From positions 1 to 23,780 of the forward strand of contig CAJUMM010000042.1 in the NCBI GenBank assembly GCA_910586955.1: a DNA stretch of 23,780 nucleotides, written 5' to 3'. The position numbers and the translations under genes are program-made. Below the pieces are notes generated by a model. It did not search any database. It worked only from the letters and a program-made list of their open reading frames with translations, and was not told the DNA's origin. Origin of the DNA: an uncultured Lachnospiraceae bacterium (GTDB lineage Bacteria > Bacillota > Clostridia > Lachnospirales > Lachnospiraceae). Positions 5,287 to 12,789 of this stretch are shown here, piece by piece (within the stretch, counting starts at the first letter, position 1; each line of letters begins with the position of its first letter).

Positions 5287-7077
5287 TTACTCCTCTTTCT
5301 CTTCTTCATCCCCGTCCGACAAATCCACTTCTTCCACATCCGCTAACTCGTCATCATCAATAGCTTCCAAAAGCTCTGCCGCCTTCTTCTTTTTCTTATG
5401 GCGGATCACCAGGAATATCGCTGCGCCGGCGGCAATCAACACCAGGGGAACCAGCACATACCAGAGCTTAAAGCCCCCCTTTTCATTCATCATATCGTCG
5501 CCAAACATATCCCCTTCCATCCCCATATCTTCCGGGAAATACATTTCATTTACGAAAAGGGTCATTTCTTTTTCAATGGTAGCCGCCTCTCCTGCCTCGT
5601 CCTCATAGGTAATCTGAATCTTTACAATACCGTCGTCCATAGTAGCCGCCGCTCCGGTGAGATAAGCATCCAGGTTGGCCGTAGCTCCCGGATCGATATT
5701 TCCAAGGTACGTGTCCCCGCCGGTAACGGAATCCGCCACAAACTTCACGCTGGTATTATATAGTTTGGTCTTGCCGATATTGTAAATGCTGAACATGACA
5801 TTCACTTCGGAACCCACCTCAATGGAGTCGGGCATTACGTCGATGCTGCTGATATCCACCCTCGCCTCCTGCCGGACCGGAATGGAAACACTGGCCGTAT
5901 TTTCATAGGCATTTACATTTTCATCCTCGTAGTTCATTTTCACATTCACCACATAGGGCTTCTGTGACAAATCAGAGCGGGCCTCCATCTCCATAGAAAT
6001 ATCCTTGGTGGCCCCGGCCCCAATCCGATCTACAAAAATCGTACTGGATCCGGCAGTGGGCAAAAATGCCGCCGCCACATAGGTGGTATCAGTGCTCTCA
6101 CTGGCCGCCTGGATATCAAAGAGCATATTCTGGACCGCCGTGGCCTTGGAGGTATTCTGCATATGTAAAGTCAGGGTAAAGGTCTCCCCTGCATGTACCA
6201 CTTCCGGGCTGGTGGAAAATCCCGTGACAATCACCCGGGGGGTAGAGGCCGTCCCGTCTGAGGAAACTCCGGTGGTTCCCACCACATTTACATAGCTGGT
6301 CAGAGTTACCGTCTCCAGGGTGCGGTCTTCCTTCTCAAAGGTCACATCAAAAGCAATGGGCATGTAACCGCTGGGGGCGTCTTTCCTGGTCTTTAAGGTC
6401 CAAGTCAGCTCCCGGCGCCGATCCATGTCTGTGCCGCCGTCGTCTGTTCCAGGAAGATAATCAATGGTCTGGGTATAATTGGAGGTCTCGATCTCAAAGG
6501 GCCATTTGGCGGCATCATCACTGATCTGAGGCGTTACCACCGCATTTTTCACTAAAGTCCGGCCCATATTTACCACCGGAAGAACCACATTCACATGCTG
6601 GCCTGCATTGGCCACAGGAGTGACCCAGTTGCCGCCGATCATAATATTGTTGTTGGTGGTTTTTGGGGTGGGGTCGGGAGCCGGATCAGATGGTTCCTCC
6701 TTCTCATCGGATTTTGTGACTCCGGCTGCAGTGTCAATCCGAGATTTCATGATAGTAATCAACTCATCTGCATCTGCATTGCTTACTACATAGTCCGAAT
6801 TATCATCTTTAGGTTTAGTTATCTGAGTTATAATATCATTTACAGAAGTATTTAACGCTGTTTTATCTTCTGCCGACATCAAATTTGCATATTTATCGTA
6901 ATAACTTTTTAAATTATTTGCTTTTTTGTTACGTGCTGATTTTTTAGCTTCGGGAACACTGTCATCCTGTGCTGCCTCCACCACCATCGGCCGCCCAAGC
7001 ATCCCCACTGCCGGAACAGCCAGCATTCCGCAAAGTACAAGCATCAGCACCCTCTTTGCCACTCCAAATTTCCTCAT
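5287..7077 (-). CDS. Secreted, membrane-anchored protein with CARDB/NEW3-like Ig repeats
   Basis: A 596-aa surface protein encoded between an ABC ATPase and its permease. It has a signal peptide (residues 1 to about 36, ending VVEAAQ) and a helical, Lys/Asp/Asn-rich N-terminal domain (about 45-125). A Pro/Thr linker leads to about three beta-rich repeats (145-255, 275-400, 405-515) resembling CARDB or NEW3 domains, with signatures such as VVHAGETFTLTLHMQNTS and IEVGSEVNVMFSIYNIGKT. One transmembrane helix (about 538-558) follows, then a KKKKK stop-transfer and an acidic 38-residue tail. The layout matches COG1361-type proteins. Start and stop codons overlap as ATGA with the ATPase gene. It probably works as a tethered extracellular partner of the transporter; ligand unknown. 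The N-terminal domain is encoded in unusually AT-rich DNA. Confidence 0.9.
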   Translation of the reverse strand: MRKFGVAKRVLMLVLCGMLAVPAVGMLGRPMVVEAAQDDSVPEAKKSARNKKANNLKSYYDKYANLMSAEDKTALNTSVNDIITQITKPKDDNSDYVVSNADADELITIMKSRIDTAAGVTKSDEKEEPSDPAPDPTPKTTNNNIMIGGNWVTPVANAGQHVNVVLPVVNMGRTLVKNAVVTPQISDDAAKWPFEIETSNYTQTIDYLPGTDDGGTDMDRRRELTWTLKTRKDAPSGYMPIAFDVTFEKEDRTLETVTLTSYVNVVGTTGVSSDGTASTPRVIVTGFSTSPEVVHAGETFTLTLHMQNTSKATAVQNMLFDIQAASESTDTTYVAAAFLPTAGSSTIFVDRIGAGATKDISMEMEARSDLSQKPYVVNVKMNYEDENVNAYENTASVSIPVRQEARVDISSIDVMPDSIEVGSEVNVMFSIYNIGKTKLYNTSVKFVADSVTGGDTYLGNIDPGATANLDAYLTGAAATMDDGIVKIQITYEDEAGEAATIEKEMTLFVNEMYFPEDMGMEGDMFGDDMMNEKGGFKLWYVLVPLVLIAAGAAIFLVIRHKKKKKAAELLEAIDDDELADVEEVDLSDGDEEEKEE

Positions 7078-7799
7078 TGCTCTTTTACCTCCCCGTTCTT
7101 TCGGTTATCCTCTATTTTCACAATCTTGCCGTCAATGATATGAAAAATCCGGTCCGCAAAGCTGGCCAGATGGTTGTCATGGGTTACCATCACAAGGGTC
7201 TGGTTCTGCTCCCGCACAATCCGCTTCATCAGCTCCATCACCTCCGCCGAGGTATTGGAATCCAGGTTTCCTGTGGGCTCGTCTGCAAAGATAATCTCCG
7301 GATCCACCACCAGGGCCCTTGCTACGCCCACCCGTTGCTGTTGTCCGCCAGACATTTCGTTGGGACGATGGGTCTTATGCTTAGGCAGTCCCACCAGCTC
7401 CAGCATCTGATCCGCCTTCTCCAGGCGCACCTTCTTTGGAACCCCCCGGAAGGTCAGGGGCAGAGCCACATTTTCCTTGGCATTCATAGTCCCCAGCAGG
7501 TTGAAAGACTGGAAGATAAATCCCACATGCTCCCTCCGGAAACGCACCAGCTGGTTTTCATTCATCTTCTCCAGATGCTCGCCGCCTACAATAATTTCCC
7601 CTTTGGTAGGTTTCTCCAGTCCGGCCAGCATGTTTAGCATGGTAGATTTTCCGGAACCGGAAGTTCCCACAATGGAACAAAACTCTCCCCGGTAAATCTT
7701 CAGGTTCACGCCGTTTAAAGCCCGCACCTTATTCTCCCCTACCCGGTAGATTTTATATAAATTTTTTACCTGGATCACAGGCTCTCTTTCCTTCGCCAT
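7074..7799 (-). CDS. ABC transporter ATP-binding protein (MacB/LolD type)
   Basis: A complete 241-aa nucleotide-binding domain. Walker A is GTSGSGKST (45-53), the Q loop is at Gln97, the signature is SGGQQQR (150-156), Walker B is IIFADEP (169-175) followed by the D loop, and the switch histidine is His207 (THD). The family is the MacB/LolD/YknY group that powers FtsX-type permeases. It is the first gene of a three-gene operon: its TGA overlaps the ATG of the CARDB-like gene, and the permease is third. An AGGGGG site precedes ATG. The promoter region upstream is crowded with inverted repeats, suggesting regulated expression. By family these operons handle antimicrobial peptides, lipoproteins or envelope stress; which applies here cannot be told. 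Confidence 0.95.
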   Translation of the reverse strand: MAKEREPVIQVKNLYKIYRVGENKVRALNGVNLKIYRGEFCSIVGTSGSGKSTMLNMLAGLEKPTKGEIIVGGEHLEKMNENQLVRFRREHVGFIFQSFNLLGTMNAKENVALPLTFRGVPKKVRLEKADQMLELVGLPKHKTHRPNEMSGGQQQRVGVARALVVDPEIIFADEPTGNLDSNTSAEVMELMKRIVREQNQTLVMVTHDNHLASFADRIFHIIDGKIVKIEDNRKNGEVKEQ

Positions 7800-7813
7800 A
7801 CAACCCCCTACTT

Positions 7814-7876
7814 CATCTATTATACTAGATGTTGTATCATACTGTTTCAGTATAGCACAAGTATTTTCAGAATACT
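7814..7876 (-). promoter_or_regulatory. ABC operon promoter with three clustered palindromes
   Basis: The minus-strand -10 box TATAAT (7824-7819) lies about 20 bases before the ATPase start; there is no good -35 box. Three inverted repeats surround it: CATCTA-N6-TAGATG (7814-7831) across the -10, ATACTG-TTT-CAGTAT (7839-7853) over the -35 position, and AGTATT-N5-AATACT (7860-7876). The last two share the half-site AGTAT. A weak -35 beside palindromes suggests an activator or repressor. No regulator gene is adjacent. Confidence 0.6.
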
Positions 7877-7908
7877 ACTTAAGATTTTATTAATAACAAA
7901 AATTGAAA

Positions 7909-7931
7909 AACCTGACTTTAGGTGTCAGGTT
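7909..7931 (-). terminator. Intrinsic terminator after the Rpn gene region
   Basis: An eight-base stem AACCTGAC/GTCAGGTT with a seven-base loop is followed on the minus strand by a T-rich run (TTTTTCAATTTTTG). It would stop transcripts coming from the Rpn gene before they enter the ABC promoter. On the plus strand no T tract follows. Confidence 0.7.
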
Positions 7932-7939
7932 ATGTTTGA

Positions 7940-8125
7940 TACACTGTTAGTTTTGATACGATACATGACGGAAAATGTGTTGAAATTCTACATATTGGCT
8001 CCTATGACAAGGAACCATCCTCTCTTGAGAAAATGAATAGATTTACAGAAGAAATGGGCCTGCAACGCATATCCGACAAGCTCGCCAGTGTGTCTCACTT
8101 CCAATCTATGCTTACACACCCTTAG
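7940..8125 (+). pseudogene. Relic of a GyrI-like small-molecule-binding protein
   Basis: One plus-strand frame reads FDTIHDGKCVEILHIGSYD and continues DKEPSSLEKMNRFTEEMGLQRIS. This is the characteristic late part of GyrI-like domain proteins (compare ILHIGPYDDEPASF in intact relatives). No start and no N-terminal three quarters exist: a TGA at 7937 precedes it. After RISDK the expected HREIYLSDPRK-type ending is replaced by unrelated residues up to TAG at 8123, overlapping the end of the Rpn gene. It is therefore a fragment truncated at both ends. GyrI-like domains bind drugs or other small hydrophobic molecules, alone or inside regulators. The fragment fills most of the 312-base gap between 7800 and 8111. 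Confidence 0.72.
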
Positions 8126-9101
8126 ACAGCTCTTTCATCTGTTGCTTTAATGCTTCATTTTCCTTATAGATCCTTTTAATAATAGAGTCTTTTTTGTCTA
8201 ATTCAGAATCTTTCTCTTCCACCTTCTTCTGAAGCTCTTCTATCATATATTTCACCGTATTCTCATCCAGTATCCGCAATGCCTCCGAAAACATTCCCAG
8301 CACCTCCTCCGGCCGCTGCCGCATCATGGCTATCTCCTCATAAATTTCCTCCAGCCAGGGATATTCCCTAATCAATACCCCTGCTTCCTCCAGACTCTCC
8401 GTGGCCAGCAAAGACAACCATGCCGTCTGTTCGTTTCTGTCTTTAGGATACGTGATTTTACGGAAAACGTCAAGAGCTACCAGACAGCATTCCTGCAATA
8501 ATTCCAACTGCAGGCCACTGTCAAAAATAGTTTTCCCGTGATGAATGTAATAATTTCCTGCCTTATGAAATACTCCCATACTCTGTTCAAATATTACAAT
8601 AACGTACACCTTTTTAATATCCCGGTAAGTAAATGTATTTCCCTTGACTCCCCGGACCCTGGCATACTGACGCATAACCAGATCTGAAGAATAACAAGAA
8701 ATCCGTTCTGCCGGAAAGGCATAGTTCTGCTTCTGTATTTCCACATTGATCAGAGAACCATCCTCAAGTTCCCCCAAAATATCCATAATTAAAAGAGTGT
8801 CCCCTTCTAATAAGCTGTCTTCACTGGGAAGAATGCGTACAACCTTCACCTCCATCCCCAGCAGGCTGGACACAAAACGAGACAGTCGATCGGGATGAAT
8901 ATCCGGATGAAAAATCTGCTTAAAAAACGGGTCATATGTAAGCGGCAGAGTTTTCTTTCCTCTGCAAAAATCCAAAAATCTCTGCCTCCACTCCTTGTTT
9001 AATCTGCAGTAACTTCCATATAAGGCAGGGGTATCTTTTAAATGCTCCACCACCTCCTCTTCCGTTTCCAAAAACTCCGACCAGACAATCGTGCTCTGCA
9101 T
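8112..9101 (-). CDS. Rpn family PD-(D/E)XK nuclease / putative transposase
   Basis: A 329-aa member of the Rpn/PDDEXK-transposase families common in many copies in Lachnospiraceae. The nuclease core is visible: YDPFFKQIF (56-64), MDILGE (106-111) with Asp107, and NVEIQKQ (119-125) giving the E-x-Q version of the catalytic motif (Glu121, Gln123). A C-terminal Lys/Glu-rich coiled coil (about 285-325) is usual for the family. Rpn proteins of E. coli are DNA endonucleases that raise recombination; no terminal repeats typical of an insertion sequence are seen. I chose ATG 9101 because GGAGG lies directly before it; the frame is open back to 9236 but that stretch holds the promoter. Its 3' end overlaps the relic of a GyrI-like gene, suggesting insertion into it. 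Confidence 0.88.
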   Translation of the reverse strand: MQSTIVWSEFLETEEEVVEHLKDTPALYGSYCRLNKEWRQRFLDFCRGKKTLPLTYDPFFKQIFHPDIHPDRLSRFVSSLLGMEVKVVRILPSEDSLLEGDTLLIMDILGELEDGSLINVEIQKQNYAFPAERISCYSSDLVMRQYARVRGVKGNTFTYRDIKKVYVIVIFEQSMGVFHKAGNYYIHHGKTIFDSGLQLELLQECCLVALDVFRKITYPKDRNEQTAWLSLLATESLEEAGVLIREYPWLEEIYEEIAMMRQRPEEVLGMFSEALRILDENTVKYMIEELQKKVEEKDSELDKKDSIIKRIYKENEALKQQMKELSKGV

Positions 9102-9195
9102 AGATAAATTTCCTCCATAAAATATTTTAATTTCAAACCCGGAAAAATTGGTGAGAACACACCATGATCCTGAATTGAGATAATTTGATGGATTT

Positions 9196-9224
9196 AATAT
9201 AACAGTTCTGGAAGAATATAGCAA
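9196..9224 (-). promoter_or_regulatory. Promoter of the Rpn gene
   Basis: On the minus strand TTGCTA (9224-9219), a 17-base spacer and TATATT (9201-9196) with an upstream TG form an extended -10 promoter. The untranslated leader would be near 90 bases. This also argues against the longer frame starting at 9236. Confidence 0.6.
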
Positions 9225-9279
9225 GTACTTTATCAAAATCTCTCCGGAAAATCCCTACCCTCAGTGTACAAGGGTAATC

Positions 9280-9314
9280 ATAAAACAGCAGCCGGGTCTT
9301 CCCCGGCTGCTGCC
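9280..9314 (-). terminator. Intrinsic terminator of glyA
   Basis: Eleven-base GC-rich stem CAGCAGCCGGG (9286-9296) with CCCGGCTGCTG (9302-9312) and a five-base loop. On the minus strand it is followed by TTTTATGATTA, and it begins about 18 bases after the glyA stop codon. Confidence 0.8.
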
Positions 9315-9330
9315 TTTCTTCCGCAATTTT

Positions 9331-10572
9331 TTACATATCCAGAGGATACTTGTCCGTCAAATTCTTCACCAGTGCTTTGGCCTTCTCTGTAGCCGCCTCG
9401 CCTTCTTTAATCATCATGGCAACCGCCTCGGCCACAGTCTCCATATCCGCTTCCTTCAATCCCCGGGCTGTCACCGCAGGAGTTCCGATCCGCACGCCGC
9501 TGGTCACAAAGGCAGACTTGGGATCGTTGGGAATGGTATTCTTGTTCGCCGTAATATTGGCCCCGTCCAGGAGATGCTCCGCTTCTTTTCCGGTGAGATC
9601 ATAGGGTGTCAGATCTACCAGCATAAGATGATTGTCTGTTCCGCCGGATACAATCTTGATTTCCCGGTCCATAAGATTCTTGCACAGAGCCTGGGCATTC
9701 TTCACAATCTGCTCCTGGTATGCCTTGTACTCCGGCGTCAGCGCTTCCGCAAAGCAAACGGCCTTTGCCGCAATCACGTGCATAAGGGGACCTCCCTGAA
9801 TGCCGGGAAATACAGCTTTGTTGAAGTTAAACTTCTTCGCCGTCTCCGCATCCGACATTATCATGCCGCCCCGGGGACCCCGCAGGGTCTTGTGGGTGGT
9901 GGTGGTCGTCACATGAGCATAGGGAATGGGACTGGGATGCAGTCCTGCCGCCACCAGTCCGGCAATGTGGGCGATATCTACCATGAGATAAGCTCCGGCC
10001 TCGTCTGCAATCTCCCGAAACCGCTTAAAATCAATAGTCCTTGCATAGGCACTGGCTCCCGCAATCATCAGCTTCGGCCTGCACTCCAAGGCCAGCCGGC
10101 GGATTTCGTCATAATCCAGCACTCCGTCGTCATTGACGCCGTAGGGAACTACATTAAAATATTTCCCGGAGAAATTGGCAGGGCTTCCGTGGGTCAGGTG
10201 ACCGCCGTGGGCCAGATTCTGTCCCATAATGGTATCTCCCGGCTCCAGCATGGCAAATTCTACTGCCATATTGGCCTGGGCACCCGAATGAGGCTGTACA
10301 TTTACATACTCACAGCCAAAGATCTCCTTGGCCCGGGCGATGGCTATATCCTCTACCATGTCCACGCACTCACAGCCTCCGTAGTAGCGCTTCCCTGAAT
10401 ATCCTTCCGCATATTTATTGGTTAAGGGACTTCCCATGGCCGCCATCACTGCCTTGGATACCCAGTTCTCCGATGCAATCAATTCAATATGGCTGTTCTG
10501 CCGCTCCATTTCCGCCTGAATAGCGGCAGCTACCTCCCTGTCAACTGCCTTTACTTCTTCCAATGAATACAT
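9331..10572 (-). CDS. glyA: Serine hydroxymethyltransferase
   Basis: A 413-aa PLP enzyme of the usual bacterial length. It interconverts serine plus tetrahydrofolate with glycine plus 5,10-methylene-tetrahydrofolate in the cytosol, feeding one-carbon units to purine, thymidylate and methionine synthesis. The PLP lysine is Lys228 in TTTTTHKTLRGPRGG. Other landmarks are LIASENWVS (31-39), YAEGYSGKRYYGG (54-66), NVQPHSGAQAN (91-101) and VDIAHIAGL (198-206). AGGAGGAGC precedes ATG 10572. The gene is monocistronic, with its own promoter and terminator, and a leader of about 77 bases. No known riboswitch fold was recognised in that leader. Confidence 0.98.
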   Translation of the reverse strand: MYSLEEVKAVDREVAAAIQAEMERQNSHIELIASENWVSKAVMAAMGSPLTNKYAEGYSGKRYYGGCECVDMVEDIAIARAKEIFGCEYVNVQPHSGAQANMAVEFAMLEPGDTIMGQNLAHGGHLTHGSPANFSGKYFNVVPYGVNDDGVLDYDEIRRLALECRPKLMIAGASAYARTIDFKRFREIADEAGAYLMVDIAHIAGLVAAGLHPSPIPYAHVTTTTTHKTLRGPRGGMIMSDAETAKKFNFNKAVFPGIQGGPLMHVIAAKAVCFAEALTPEYKAYQEQIVKNAQALCKNLMDREIKIVSGGTDNHLMLVDLTPYDLTGKEAEHLLDGANITANKNTIPNDPKSAFVTSGVRIGTPAVTARGLKEADMETVAEAVAMMIKEGEAATEKAKALVKNLTDKYPLDM

Positions 10573-10655
10573 AATCTGCTCCTCCTATGAAAGTTCCACA
10601 AACATTTTCCCGCTGTCTTTTTGTGGCGCACATTTGTCTTTTCAACACATGCTCC

Positions 10656-10684
10656 ATTATATGTGAACCGGCGAAAAAATGCAA
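10656..10684 (-). promoter_or_regulatory. Promoter of glyA
   Basis: Minus strand TTGCAT (10684-10679), a 17-base spacer and a perfect TATAAT (10661-10656). It is divergent from the DUF1294 promoter about 50 bases away. Confidence 0.7.
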
Positions 10685-10710
10685 GTACTTTTTTTAATTT
10701 CTCCTTTTCC

Positions 10711-10739
10711 TTGGCCTGCCCTTTGATTGGTGCTATAAT
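10711..10739 (+). promoter_or_regulatory. Promoter of the DUF1294 gene
   Basis: TTGGCC (10711-10716), a 17-base spacer and TATAAT (10734-10739), preceded by TGC to make an extended -10. It lies 32 bases before the ATG at 10772. Confidence 0.7.
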
Positions 10740-10771
10740 CCTCCTATAAGACCAACCCGGAGGTATTTTCC

Positions 10772-11044
10772 ATGAACGGCTTCACCCTTCTTATTTCCTA
10801 CTTAATTTTCATAAATTTCCTGTCTTTCCTGCTTATGGGCCTGGACAAGAAAAGGGCTAGGAAGCACCAATGGCGTATTCCCGAGAGGACACTCTTTCTT
10901 ACGGCTGTTTTAGGCGGAAGCCCCGGAGCCATTCTGGGAATGCAGGTATTCCGGCATAAGACAAAGCATCCCTCCTTTGTCATAGGGATGCCCTGTATTT
11001 TTGTAATTCAGGTTTTGCTGCTCTTCCTTTCCAAATTCTATTAA
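10772..11044 (+). CDS. DUF1294 family membrane protein
   Basis: A 90-aa integral membrane protein of the DUF1294 family, function unknown. The hallmark is a short DKKRARKHQWRIPE loop (about 25-38) between the first hydrophobic segment (3-24) and the next (about 40-57, FLTAVLGGSPGAILGMQVF). It is followed by RHKTKHPSFVIGMP and a last hydrophobic stretch (about 70-88). Full-length for this small family. A GGAGG site lies eight bases before ATG. It has its own extended -10 promoter, divergent from glyA. Its stop codon overlaps the convergent LytM-domain gene by four bases, with no terminator between them. Confidence 0.9.
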   Translation: MNGFTLLISYLIFINFLSFLLMGLDKKRARKHQWRIPERTLFLTAVLGGSPGAILGMQVFRHKTKHPSFVIGMPCIFVIQVLLLFLSKFY

Positions 11045-12042
11045 GGTTCCAGGGGATCCACCGCCTCCCCCTCCACCGTCACCCTAAAGAACAGATTCGG
11101 CCCTGTGGCCTTTCCCGTCCGGCCCATGGTCCCGATGACCTGGCTCTGCTCCACCCGGTCTCCCTCTAAGACCCGTACCTCCTCCAGATGGCCGTATTTC
11201 ACCTGGACGCCTTCTCCCAGATCCAGCACCACCGTATTGCCCCAGGCGCTTTCAAAGGAGACTTCCGTCACCGTCCCCTGGGCGACTGCATAGATTTCAT
11301 CCCCCTCCTCTCCTGCAATATTGATGTGATCCGAAAAGCTCCCATTTGCCTGCTCTCCATAAGAAGTCGATACATTCCGGCTCACCGTCGGCCAGCTCCA
11401 GCCAGGCTCTTTCAGAGAGCCTGTTTCATAGGACTGCTCCGGAGGGTTCTTTGCCTCCGCTTCCTTCTCCCTGTAATGCTCCGCCAAACGATTTCCTGCG
11501 TCTTGCACTGATTCCGTCTCAAAATCAAAGAAACACATCCAGTCCTGCCCAAAGGCAAAATAATTGTTGGTCAGGACAAAATAATATCCGTCCCCTTCCG
11601 GCAGATTTTTTTCCATCATCTCCATATCGTATCCTTCTGACAAGTCAATGGAGATAACTCCTGCAGCGTGAGGCGGAATTACCGGAACTTCCATCCGGAT
11701 TTTGTTCTTCTCCCCTTCTACCTCTCCGGCGGTTGACCACTGCATAACCTTTACCTTCTCCTGAAGCTTTAATTCCCGGTCCGAATTATTTATAACGGCA
11801 ATCTCAAACCTGCCGCCGCCCTGATATGCCGCTGCAAACCCCACCTGGTCCCCGTTCAAATCCGAAAATTTCACATGTGCAGAGGCAGATAAAATTCCGG
11901 CGCATAAGAGACAGAGAGCCAAAAGAGCCATCCGCCGGACCTTCCTTCCCCTCCGGCTCCCGGATGGAGCTATCTTCGCCCCTGTCTCTTCCTGAACCAT
12001 CTGCTGTATATTCTTAAAACTCTCCCGGCTATATTTTTCCAT
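11041..12042 (-). CDS. Membrane protein with degenerate LytM/M23 domain, probable anti-sigma partner
   Basis: A 333-aa protein with a basic cytoplasmic N-terminus (1-36), one transmembrane helix (about 37-54) and an extracytoplasmic remainder. The C-terminal 95 residues are an M23/LytM fold: FSDHINIAGEEGDEIYAVAQG, YGHLEE and a final GPNLFFRV. Active M23 enzymes carry HxxxD, a catalytic His and HxHxE. Here the aspartate is replaced (HINIA) and both histidines of the last motif are lost (NLF), so it should not hydrolyse peptidoglycan. It starts 15 bases after an ECF-type sigma gene, with AAGGAGG before ATG, the classic layout of a sigma factor and membrane-bound regulator. I infer an anti-sigma or sensor role using the dead LytM domain to feel the cell wall. 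An activator of another hydrolase is the alternative. Confidence 0.82.
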   Translation of the reverse strand: MEKYSRESFKNIQQMVQEETGAKIAPSGSRRGRKVRRMALLALCLLCAGILSASAHVKFSDLNGDQVGFAAAYQGGGRFEIAVINNSDRELKLQEKVKVMQWSTAGEVEGEKNKIRMEVPVIPPHAAGVISIDLSEGYDMEMMEKNLPEGDGYYFVLTNNYFAFGQDWMCFFDFETESVQDAGNRLAEHYREKEAEAKNPPEQSYETGSLKEPGWSWPTVSRNVSTSYGEQANGSFSDHINIAGEEGDEIYAVAQGTVTEVSFESAWGNTVVLDLGEGVQVKYGHLEEVRVLEGDRVEQSQVIGTMGRTGKATGPNLFFRVTVEGEAVDPLEP

Positions 12043-12057
12043 ATGACATCCTCCTTC

Positions 12058-12591
12058 CTATTGCTCCATCATTTTCTTAAGTTTTTGCTTTACATAATAC
12101 AGGCGGTTCTCCACCTGCTTCCTGGACATCTCCAAAGCCAGGGCAATCTCTGAGGGCTTCTGATCATAGTAATACCGCCGCATCATCAGCTCCCGCTCCG
12201 TTCCCGGAAGCTCCTCCATACAAGAAAGCAGACGTTCCGCTTCCCCGTTTACTGCCGGAATTTCTGCATGCTCCAGGCTTTCTGTCAGCATCTCCTCCAG
12301 GGGAAATTCCCTGTTTCTTCGGATCTGACGGTAGCGGTCAATGGCTTTGGACCTTGCGATCACAGAAAGCCAGGAGGACAGCTTCGCGTGATCCGGATTG
12401 TACTTCTCCGGATGCTGCCACAGGTAAATAAATACATCCGCCACGCACTCCTCCACATCCTGAGTGGATGAGGCATTGATTAGAATGGATGCGGAAATCT
12501 TCCAGAGAAGCTTTGCGTACTTCTCCATGACATACGCCAGCATCCCCTCGTCCCGGCTGATAATTGTGGAAATTATTTTTTCATCCTTCAA
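12058..12591 (-). CDS. ECF-type RNA polymerase sigma factor
   Basis: A 177-aa sigma-70 family protein containing only regions 2 and 4, as in ECF factors. Region 2 spans about 15-90 (VEECVADVFIYLWQHPEKY, then SSWLSVIARSKAIDRYRQ). Region 4 spans about 118-172, with LPGTERELMMRRYYYDQKPSEIA and the recognition helix MSRKQVENRLYYVKQKL. I place the start at TTG 12591 because AGGAGGG lies six bases upstream; a longer reading from ATG 12657 has no ribosome binding site. The next gene encodes a transmembrane protein with a dead LytM domain, so the sigma factor is probably held at the membrane and released by an envelope signal. I could not identify a convincing autoregulated promoter. Confidence 0.9.
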   Translation of the reverse strand: MKDEKIISTIISRDEGMLAYVMEKYAKLLWKISASILINASSTQDVEECVADVFIYLWQHPEKYNPDHAKLSSWLSVIARSKAIDRYRQIRRNREFPLEEMLTESLEHAEIPAVNGEAERLLSCMEELPGTERELMMRRYYYDQKPSEIALALEMSRKQVENRLYYVKQKLKKMMEQ

Positions 12592-12692
12592 GGAATACCC
12601 TCCTTTCTTCTGTGAGATACCCCGGCTCCAAACGGGCAGTAATTTGAAACCGTCCATTTACATATAGTACGGAGGAAACTGCCGGAAACACT

Positions 12693-12749
12693 GAAAAACC
12701 CCTGTACTTTTTGGCGGAAATTTTATATCCTTCCAAAAAGTACAGGGGT
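12693..12749 (-). terminator. Terminator of the apt-aspS operon (17-bp stem)
   Basis: A perfect 17-base inverted repeat, 12698-12714 with 12733-12749 (core CCCCTGTACTTTTTGG), encloses 18 bases. On the minus strand it ends GGGGTTTTTC, so it works as an intrinsic terminator about 40 bases after the aspS stop. It shields the sigma factor gene from the long upstream operon. Confidence 0.85.
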
Positions 12750-12789
12750 ATCCTATTCTGTTATCCGCCCGTCCGGCTCCTCTCCGCCC

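Noticed and set aside
12592..12657. Longer sigma factor starting at ATG 12657
   Set aside because: No ribosome binding site precedes that ATG, whereas TTG 12591 has AGGAGGG at good spacing and gives a normal ECF N-terminus.
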